DNA of 64,000 nucleotides from Actinernus sp. WN-2022. Taxonomy: Eukaryota > Cnidaria > Anthozoa > Actiniaria > Actinernidae. Position numbers and translations under genes: made by a program. Below, in pieces: positions 55,490 to 64,000 of the stretch. Where the stretch lies: contig JAOWCC010000655.1 in NCBI GenBank assembly GCA_030867875.1, positions 6,239,083 to 6,303,082 on the forward strand, given 5' to 3'. Under the pieces are notes generated by a model. That model saw nothing but the letters and a program-made list of their open reading frames with translations. It made no database searches and was not told where the DNA came from. Positions within the stretch are counted from its first letter, which is position 1. The number at the start of each line of letters is the position of its first letter.

Positions 55490-56900
55490 CTTCTCCGATG
55501 TTCTCAAGAGTATGTGATCAGTTCCCGTGTTATATGTAGGCGATTGGGCGAGGTTTTCCCCATAGCTACGCAGTACGCAGTTATTTCTAAATTTATCCAG
55601 CACGCCCATATGACGTCTGAGAGGTTGTACGTTTGTTTGCCATATAAGGAAGGTGGGGAAAATACCCTTAGCACACGTCCTTTGCGCGCAGTGTGGAGGA
55701 AGAAAAGAAAGAACTGAACAACCTTTCCAAAGGAATTGTGAATCATATTGTCCAAATCAAATAAAAAAGATGTAATAATGGCTGTAAAAAAATATGTAAA
55801 TTTATTTTAAAAAGGAATGTAGTGGCAACAAACTATTGGCCGGTTATCATTGTTCCGTCGCGCGCACTGGGAGTCGCTGAACTATTTTAAAATAATAATA
55901 ATAAAAAAACACAATAGGAGACGATCGATTTCATTAATATCCACCCAGTTTTGGTTTTCTTCTTTTTCTAATAGAAACGTACCCTAATATTAATTTCTGG
56001 TTGAACTGTAGAAGTTCGTACTTTTTCATCCCCGACCCCCCCAAAAATTCGGACATAAAAACAGCCAAACACGACTTCACAGAAGAATAGTGCTAAAACG
56101 CCTTGGAATCCTTATTGATTCAAATTTGTCATAGAAAACTCAAACTCGAGAAATTCTAAAGAAAATATCTAGAGGAATTGTTATACCTTGGACGTTTAGT
56201 TTCATGTGTATAAAATATGGATATTTTAGTTTATTTATATTACATAATATATACAATAATTAGTATATATAATATTCGCTCTTCACCTATGGTTTAATTG
56301 CATGGGGGAATACTTAACATATTCTACTCTTGAGAAGTTATCAATTGGGCAGAAGAAACTAGTACAGCATATTACTACTTTTCCTAAGGTTCATGCACAT
56401 ACAACTAAATTGCCCTAGCCCTTTTCAAGCAATATTTAATGGACAATCAAACATTAAAATTGCATCTGCTTTCTAGCTTTTAAAGTTTGTTTTTTTTACA
56501 GTAAGAATCTTGCAATTGATTTCAAAGATTTGTTTATCCCAATAAAAAGAAGTCTTAATAATTGTAACACGTACCAGACTAGCCACCAAATCAAATTTTT
56601 TTTTTACTCCCCCAAATTATGGTAAATTGATCAGCTAGCTTGCATTAGTAAGGTGTTTTGAGTTGGAATTCAATTTGTGAAGATATCCAAAAAGTCCTTT
56701 AAATCAAAACTTAAAGAGCAGATTTGGCTCTGAATATAAATTTTACCTCCAAGATATTATTATATATCTTTCATTTAACTTCATCAGGGAGTACTAATCT
56801 TTTATTGACTTAATTGCTGTATGCTTTCTCTTATCAAAATTATCTGTTGTACTAGCATTTTACTTATTTGTATATTTTACAGATAGTTTTTTTTGGAGTG
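55490..56900. other. AT-rich spacer between repeat copies
   Basis: No gene or repeat is recognised. CCCGACCCCCCC near 56030 is a short C-rich run. Confidence 0.45.
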
Positions 56901-56905
56901 TTTAA

Positions 56906-57609
56906 AGTGCCTATAACCCCAAAAAATATTTTTTTTTAATTGAAACTTTAAACCATTATTTAGAACTTAAGGCAAAAATAGGAGGCTAAAACTCAACAGT
57001 ATTTTTTTTACGGCGTTTCGAAGTTGAGAACCAGAACATGTGGCCGTCAGTTTTCAATTCCCTTTGGGAGCCTGGAGACCAGTGGCCTGTGACGTGTATG
57101 TAGTCAGGCGTTCGTTCAATCCCATACAAACGTCTCTTATTTCTGCGACTCTTGCAAGCTCACCACATGATAAATATTCAATGAAATATCACCAAACTTG
57201 GTAAATTTACTAATTTCGTTGTGCTCTATCTTGTGATGGAGTTTATTTCCTATTGATTAGACTATAATAGGACGTTTTTCCTTTTTGAATTCTTTTTCTT
57301 ATTCAGATTTTCCAACTCCTTTGAGAATACCAAGACAATAGTCTAAATTAAAGGAACAAAAGAAACCGTGCAAAGGATTCTGGTAGTTGTAGTAAAATAC
57401 GCCCGATTGACGTCATAATTTCAGGCCCTCACCAAGACTCGCGCTGACTTCCAACTGGAAACAAGAAGCCCAAAACGGATGTTTTCGCTAACTTTGACGC
57501 CAGTAAAATCGTCGAAGTTTAGTTTTTTCACTTTTATTTTTTCGAATTCTTTGTCAGGGCGCAATACAGAATAGACGTCAAAAATATTTTTTTGGGGGTT
57601 ATTGCCACT
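56906..57609. mobile_element. 704-bp MITE with TTAA target duplication
   Basis: TTAA at 56902-56905 and 57610-57613 flanks inverted ends AGTGCCTATAACCCC and GGGGTTATTGCCACT, which continue imperfectly for about 30 bases (A/T-rich AAATATTTTT). The interior is noncoding. TTAA duplication with AGTG termini is compatible with Kolobok-type or piggyBac-type non-autonomous elements; AGTG favours the former. Confidence 0.75.
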
Positions 57610-58024
57610 TTAAGCAAGTTACCATTACATGTATAGTACTGTCATCGCTCTTGTCTGACCCCAAATACTTTGCCAACGTATGCTAATCTCTTGGGTGCCA
57701 GACTCGATTTTAGCTATAATTGATACTAATTCTGGCACCCCAAGCGCTCTTAAAGAGTCAAGATGATTTGGGGTGGCCGTGTATTCAGAGACTGGCCATG
57801 CAGGCCTTATCAAATGCACCTGTCGTGAGTATTTAAACTGTAGACAAGGAATTAGTGGGCGTAGAGCATGCACCACAATTTTTTTAATGTAGGATTTGGG
57901 TGAATACATACATATATTATATACAGCATTATATATATATATACAGCAATTTTCATAAATTCTGACCCCCTCACCATATATAAATATATATAAAAAAGTA
58001 TCAAACATTATGGGATACCTCTTC

Positions 58025-58457
58025 CTATATTTGTTTTCTTGCCGTGTCGCTGAGTTTAACCGTTACTAGGGCGCTAATGGGTTCTGTCCATGGCGTGCCA
58101 CACAGCTCCAATTTGTAAATCTTCCTTCCTAAGTGTTTGTACCACAGAAGGGAAGCTTCTCCTCTCTCTGTGAAATGGTTCATACGGCCAATTAGAATTT
58201 TTGGCTCTGCCAAGGTGCTATCTTCTTCCACCAAGCCAACAAAGTCACCCGGTTTAAATTTGTTAGTTTGAGCTGGTGGCGGCGTGGGCTGCGATTCCTC
58301 CTGTTCCTCATTTAGGGAGACCTCTGCTTGCTGTCTACATAGTTCAACTGCCTCAGATTTCTTTTCGTTGGCTGTCCGCTTATCGTAGGTCCTCTGTGCC
58401 TCACGTCGAGTGTGCCTCAAGGCTGAAGCGAGCGAGTCTTTAATTGAATCGGAACAC
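58025..58457 (-). CDS. Tyrosine-recombinase C-terminal exon with His and Tyr
   Basis: After acceptor GTTTGCACACAAG (58458-58470) the minus strand reads CSDSIKDSLASALRHTRREA, QRTYDKRTANEKKSE, a Glu/Gln/Pro-rich linker, FKPGDFVGLVEEDSTL, KILIGRMNHFTERGEASLLW, YKHLGRKIYKLELCG and ends at TAG/TGA near 58025. LRHTRREAQRTYD supplies the catalytic His and the Tyr nucleophile of a Crypton-like recombinase. The FKPGDFVGLVEE tail resembles a small BAH/chromo-like barrel. The start phase fits the phase-2 end of exon 58905-59038 exactly. It lies just outside copy B and has no counterpart at copy A. Confidence 0.7.
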
Positions 58458-58904
58458 CTTGTGTGCAAACAAAAATATATATATATAACCTTAGTAACAT
58501 TTCTGTCTGCATGTTAATTCAGAGGTAACAAGGAGCAAAAAGATAATAACAATTAGATAGAAAGAAGATTGTCAATTTCAATTTTTGATGTAGTAGCAGG
58601 TCCCAGAAGCTTATTGGGAAAACCGAATGCTTCACTGACATTGTAGTTCTGAATTGGAGCAACACTCGATTGATACTTGACATGTTCTATCTATATACGA
58701 TATATAAAGGTAACATTACTTAATTATTATATTATTAAACTAACATTATTATTATTATAATCATATGGCAACTAACTCATATCTCCTGGTTATAAACTAT
58801 TTCCTGCTTTGGTTTTGGTTTTGCTACAGGCAGTTGAAACCTGCTCTATGCCTCAAAGTAATCATGCAAGTAAGTAATTGCATCCTTCAAATACTGCTAC
58901 TCAC

Positions 58905-59038
58905 TTTGAATCATACGCCCACGTAATGAAGGAGGCACGGATATTATTTACGGAAATCCTTACGCCACATAACTTGCTGAAGATTCCTTGGATGTGAAAT
59001 GTAAATGCTGAGGAAGTAAAAGCTTCACCTGCTTTGTT
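58905..59038 (-). CDS. Tyrosine-recombinase exon with catalytic Arg, copy B
   Basis: It is identical in protein sequence to the copy A exon at 49952-50085, with acceptor ending CTCTGCAG and donor GTGAGT. Here the next exon (58025-58457) is present 450 bases downstream and its phase matches, giving a continuous Arg ... His ... Tyr catalytic end. Upstream exons corresponding to 39560-42859 are not recognisable inside copy B, so the 5' part of the gene is unknown. Confidence 0.65.
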
Positions 59039-62000
59039 CTGCAGAGAAGGTACAGTAAAGTTAGAGTTAGTTTCATGTTTTTTTTTTAAATCTGCCAATA
59101 GCTTTAATTGTTATCACTTTGATACCTGCACGTTTAGGCTAATTAATTAGTTATATACCAGTATATATTTATCTACCTTCTCTCACGACGTACATTGTAC
59201 CTTATTACTGTACAATTTAAGATTTGTTATTTCATTGCACATCAATAATATCGCTATGTATAAATCTGAGTAGTTATATATTGCTGTCCTTGGTCAAGAG
59301 ATAGTTTTCACTAGAATGGAGAATTTAGCACGGTTTTCAAGTTATATTTTGAAGTGGCCGGGTATTCTATAGTTTAGGCTATAGTGTATACCGACTAACT
59401 GCTCAGATTTATGTAGCAGAATAAACTGCAGCTATCTATACTGGAGAAATAACCAATGAGACAATTTTGATGAAGGATGGCAAAGCATCGAGTAGATGAA
59501 AAAGACTGCTTTTATGGGAAATTTAGAGCTATACTCAAACTCGGTTCACTGCAAACCGAGAACCAGTTTCCGGTTGCAATAAGCGTTTTTGCAATCTTAT
59601 TACACTTTAATTTGCCTTTAATTGCCACCCTCTATTGCAAACGTCTGAAAATAATAACTATCTAGGTCATTTTCTAGGGCATTTTCATCTTCTATGGGCC
59701 TGTAACACTCTCTGGAATAGGTCCTTTCACTGTAGCTGAACAAACTGACATAGAAAAGGTTTACCAGTGGCTTAAAAATAATGCCTAAGAAGTGTGTTTA
59801 GTTTTTGAGCTACTCTGTAGGCTTTTAGAGTCGGTTTCACCTTCTGTTAAGTAGCTACAATGTTAGCCAATGAGAGTAAATGAAGTGTTGTTGTGCATTT
59901 TGAAAATATTATGTACATTTTGATCTTAAAAAGCCTGTATTTATGTTCTCAGTTGACATAATGGCTGTTAAACAAAACTACTGTTGTGCTTTCAATTGAT
60001 ACCATACTTATTAACGCTGCAATGAGATAAATCAGATCTGATGTGTGTACATTTAGATTTGAGACAGCTAATTTGTCAATTAATATTATTGAAAAGTCCA
60101 ATTTTCAAGAGTTTTTAATTGCTATGTTTGGTATTTAGGTCATGGACAAAACTTTCCCCTCCGTAACTTCCCCTCCGTAACACCACCAGTGCTCTTATAT
60201 AATTATCTCAAACAATAACAAAGACAGATAAACTCTTGTCTCATGATTTTAGAAAGTCGGGTAAATGGGAAACATTAAACTAAAGAAGGTGCTGGAGATA
60301 TCATAACTTCACAGAGTTCGTAAGCCAAACTTAAAGACAAAAAAAAAAGGCAATTTTCTGTTCCCCTCCGTAATGCTGAATTTTTTTTTTCTTATGATCA
60401 ATACACGGATGTTTAAATTTTTGTTTTGGCTGCAGCTTTAGTATAGATGGACACCAATGTTACTGTCAACAAAAAAATGTAAATGATTCCATAATTAAAT
60501 AGCTACAAGTAGTTAAAAAGTTTTGTCTTCCCCTCCGTAACATTCCAAATACTGTGAAATGACCCTATATATTAAACAAATATTATTAGCTCCTTGTTGT
60601 ATATTTATGAATGCATGGTATTTAAAAAAAAACATGAAGAACCAACCCAGTGTTTAGCTAACCCACATTGAATGAATTTAATCATTCCTTGGAATGAGGT
60701 GCACTTGGAAATTCACCCATGTTGGGTGATTGAATTAATTTAATCATCCCTTGGAATGAGGTGCAATTGGAATTCACCCCAAATGAATTAGGTATTGCAA
60801 TACGCTGATCTTATGGGAATGACAAACACGGCTGTTGCTGGTAAGTGTTTCTAGACAAAGTTAGGATAAGAGGATGAATTCAAACTGGGGACTTTTTTTA
60901 TTTCAAAAATTTATATATCGATTAGTATTAAAGATATGGAGATGCGAGTGATGCCATAGGACAGCCCAGGCTCCCAGCTATGAATGGGATACTAGTTTAT
61001 AGGTGGCTTATTTATCGAGATATAAGCCTCAAACATGGTTCAAAATTGATATATTGCCAAAAATCAATTGCTATCATTGTACATCTCACTCTCTTGTCTA
61101 CGGATGAGACCATAGTTGCTTATTTCGTAGGTTGCTTATTTCTCGAGATATAGTAAGCCCTCAAACATGGTCCAAAAGTGCAAAGTTTCCAATAAATTTC
61201 CAAAATACCATGATATATTCTGAATCCCCATAATCTGATTCGTATTCTCCCATTAATTTGCAGTGACACTTTTTTCTAAATTGTGATGTATCCAGGTTGA
61301 AAATTGTCATACAGAAAGTTGTGGAGAGCATTTCTATACCATGAAGCTTTGACTATATTTTTCTGGAATTTTGATGTTGAGTCGGGATTGGCTGTATTGG
61401 TTAGGGTTGGGTTTTTGACAAGTACGTTGCTGCAATCAGTTTTAAAATTGGTTGAAAATTGACGGAGTTACGACTTTTGAAAAAGTGGTACAACGACCAA
61501 AAACGTTGTCCGGAATTGAACCAGACAGCTCAATTTCTTGAGCCTTCCAAACGACTTTGTGTGTTCTGTGGAGTATGCATGTGTTTTGTACTAACAACAT
61601 TTATCAGGCCAAATGTCGAAAGTACTTGCCCTAAAAGCGAAAATGGTGAATGTAATGTTTGGGTATCTTGGCAGGAAACCCTCCTGTCCTAGATGTAATG
61701 TATATGTGGTTTATATACTAAGTTAATTATATATGTGTACATATATATTTCTTTTTTTCCCTCTGGCGAAAAAGTAAGTTGACCAGGCTCTTAACCCATT
61801 TGGTTTTGTCACTGGGAATTAAAGTACAGACAAGGCCTTTAGCCCCATCGGACCTGGAACTGGAAGTATTTACCAAAGGATGCCAGTTTCATTCTGACTG
61901 AAAAAGTAAGTTGACCAGGCTCTTAACCCATTTGGTTTTGGCACTGAGAAAGTAAAGAAAATTGCCTTATAGCGCATAGATTTAAGTAGCTCATGGCATT

Positions 62001-62465
62001 TGCATCGAGTTATTTAAATTTAGGTGCATGCAATTTTAAAGGTTTATTTTTGTCGAGCATTTACTAGGGTGTGTGAATTGTAGTCTCTGTGTTACCCCAA
62101 GTAGGTTATGGAGCTCCTTCAATAGCACCTAGCCTGGTCATCAATGAACCACGCTTCATAACCAATGGAATAACTTACATGGTGGACTTCATCCTGTGGA
62201 ACTTGTTGTGAAAGGCCTCGTAAGTTTTTACTGGGATTTGTCTTCGCTGGAACTCTGGTGTAGCTTGCTTTGAAGTCCAGCGAAATTAATGATACTTCTT
62301 CTGTGGACCTGCATTGGCTGCTAGGGTTACCTTTGCGAGCTTGACCACTCCCTGCTTCTTTGAAGCTTCTAGCTCCTCTACGATCGTACGTGGGTCTGGG
62401 CTTAGCTCTCCCTCATCCACAGGCTCTGTCCATCGAGCACCCCCAGTTGTAATGTCAGCTTCGTT

Positions 62466-63690
62466 TTAAGATGGTAGATGATATTCGATATTTTCGCTCA
62501 TTTTGTAGATCCTGGCTGATATAATCGACTGGAAGAACACTGGAGAGAGGATGTCCAGTTGTTGTAGATTCCTGTGGAATAGAGGTAGCCTTATCTCCAT
62601 GTTTCCCAGATTGTCGTAGCAGATGAAAATGCCTTGCTGATGCAGTGCGATACTGCTCACAAATAGGCATACCTTGATGAGGTCATCATGGGACAGATCG
62701 TACATCAAGGCCCAGTAGCTAAGCATATTCCATCGTACAGTTTTGAAGTGGCTTGAAATTTGGATTGCAGGAAAGTACCTCAACTTCGCATCTCTAATCC
62801 CTTGTTCCAGTACTACATTTAACTGGTGGCCAGCACCAATGACCATTTCTGCAGCTCTGTGATAGAGGTATGGGAGGTGGAACAAGTAGGTATTCTTAAA
62901 CTCCTGGATTAGTTGCGGCAGGGTTATCGTCTGTGAAGAACGACCAGGAGGATACTTCTTTTGGAGGTTGTTGTAGGTAACCTCCTGCACGTCAAAAAGG
63001 TCAGCCAATATGATGTTCAGCAAGTGACGACCATCCACTATTGCAGGGGCCTTCAGCTTGTTGTTGTACGAGAATAGACATTCAATTCTGAGGTGATGGA
63101 CTACAGACGTGGTGATATGGTGAAATGGCGGCGGACGACGATTCGTTACCGTGGAGGCAGTGGTACAACCAATTCCGAGAAAGCCACGTCTTCTAGTGAA
63201 GCTGTTTTCAACGTTGGGGTTCATTCCCAAGTTAGTGATGTCTAGTGCCAGTTCTAGTTGGGATGCCTTCCAGGCCCTTTGAAATCCCCTTTGGTACATA
63301 AAAGTTTGCAATTCCTTTAGTTGCCCAATGAGGTGACTTGCAATTCTTTGGAGTGTTAGGGTGAAGGCTGGTAGTTTCCTTGATGGGGATGAGTGCTGCG
63401 TTGTATGCCACGAAGTTTTGCAGGGCATTGATGTGAATGAAATCTGGAGCTGAGAAGAACTGAGGAATCCTGTTCCCCTCAAATAGCGTCACGATTTCGA
63501 AACTTGCCTGAAAGGGAATTCTCAACTTCAGAGCTAGGTCCTCCATGTGCTGCGTGTAATCTTCACAGGAGTTTAACAATGACTTGTTGGTGCATTTGAT
63601 GAAGATTGGATGTTGTTTTGTGTTGACCATGTGATTGTTTGGTGTGTCACAATAGAGCTGTATGAAGGTGACGTCGTTGGGAATTGACAT
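62466..63690 (-). pseudogene. Unrecognised conserved protein, copy B, two frames
   Basis: Copy B has an uninterrupted 338-aa frame (63482-62466) and an overlapping 152-aa frame (63690-63232). The 338-aa frame includes the QLKELQTFMYQRGFQRAWKA segment, then NPNVENSF and all of the C-terminal domain seen in copy A. Its first 45 residues (MRGTGFLSSSQLQ) are low-complexity and look like the wrong frame of the 152-aa sequence FFSAPDFIHINALQNFVAYN. The same frame change at the same place (about 63350) exists in both copies, so it predates the duplication. Near 63700 the sequence diverges from copy A and the upstream start is different. Confidence 0.5.
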
Positions 63691-63733
63691 AGAGACTGAA
63701 GCTCTTGACCGAAGTGTAAAGGTTGCCAGTTTA

Positions 63734-64000
63734 GGATGCTCTGGTAATTGACTGCCTCTGTCATGCCCAATACACTGTAGAGGTTACCCTAGATCCATGG
63801 TAAGTATTGGTTATGGTTAGTATTCCACTGAATCTTCAGTGCGATGGGTGTCAGGTGGAGGACCGTGGTAGGGTTACCATGGTTACCTCCTTGTTGTGCC
63901 TGGACTGGTGTGTGCGGCACATATACCTTTACAGCACCTAATCCGAAGCTCATCTATTGGTGATGAGTTTAATTATTTTTATTTTACTTTTAATAATAAA
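63734..64000. other. Right edge of window
   Basis: Beyond copy B no gene is recognised. The sequence has no counterpart next to copy A. AATTATTTTTATTTTACTT-type AT-rich sequence closes the window. Confidence 0.4.

Larger units (their letters stand above)
58482..63733. repeat. 5.2-kb direct repeat, copy B
   Basis: This is the counterpart of 49529-54762. Its left end abuts a TA run next to the recombinase C-terminal exon. Its right end (63733) passes into sequence unrelated to that beside copy A. Differences include a 6-base in-frame deletion (near 62285), a duplicated CTTCCCCTCCGTAA at about 60165 and small homopolymer changes. The interior 59040-62150 shows the same noncoding content as copy A. 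Confidence 0.9.

Noticed and set aside
49529..63733. LTR retrotransposon with 5.2-kb LTRs
   Set aside because: The repeats carry protein-coding exons, lack TG..CA ends, primer-binding site and target duplications, and the 3.7-kb spacer has no pol gene.
1..64000. tRNA or rRNA genes
   Set aside because: I looked for A/B-box and conserved rRNA segments and recognised none. A covariance-model scan would be needed to exclude degenerate copies.

Overview
The window looks like a transposon-dense stretch of an anthozoan cnidarian nuclear genome, most likely a stony coral or a close relative. The reasons are spliced genes with GT..AG introns, AT-rich intergenic DNA, and CR1/L2-like LINEs, DIRS/Ngaro and Crypton-like tyrosine-recombinase elements of the kind abundant in corals and anemones. 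The species assignment rests on remembered family resemblance, not on a search. I recognise no ordinary housekeeping gene, tRNA, rRNA or CRISPR array.

Layout, left to right. 0-1.1 kb: decayed copy of the Crypton-like gene seen better at 39.5-42.9 kb. 1.6-6.3 kb: minus-strand DIRS/Ngaro element (gag, reverse transcriptase, RNase H, tyrosine recombinase) with a minus-strand LINE inside its RNase H region. 6.8-7.3 kb: SGNH-hydrolase fragment, then GC-rich minisatellites. 10.3-11.2 kb: a gag-recombinase deletion derivative. 11.29-15.11 kb: 3.8-kb transposon-like element with 31-bp inverted ends and a 9-bp target duplication. 15.1-17.4 kb: an orphan exon with one stop codon and a hAT transposase tail. 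17.6-18.7 kb: a cysteine-cluster gene of the KDZ-associated type, broken by an 11-bp duplication. 20.2-22.7 kb: a LINE split by an opposite-strand LINE. 23.0-27.6 kb: large zinc-finger repeat-family pseudogene split by another LINE. 28.0-30.4 and 43.4-46.2 kb: two copies of a paralogous block. 30.5-31.7 kb: LINE ORF1 and PHD finger.

31.9-38.0 kb: a Gypsy-type gag interrupted exactly by a 5.32-kb element (32311-37634) built as nested arrays of palindromes, GTATAC outside and GGATCC inside. 39.56-42.86 kb: five exons of a Crypton-like recombinase with matching splice phases. 46.6-48.7 kb: second zinc-finger family member, fused to a GC-rich reading frame. 49.5-63.7 kb: two 5.2-kb direct repeats about 8.95 kb apart, each carrying an unrecognised protein and a recombinase exon. 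Only the right copy keeps the exon with the catalytic His and Tyr, and only the left copy keeps the apparent 5' end.

Most coding units are broken, and nested insertions give a relative chronology. The best candidates for something undescribed are the 5.3-kb palindrome-array element and the 5.2-kb direct-repeat unit with its unknown protein.
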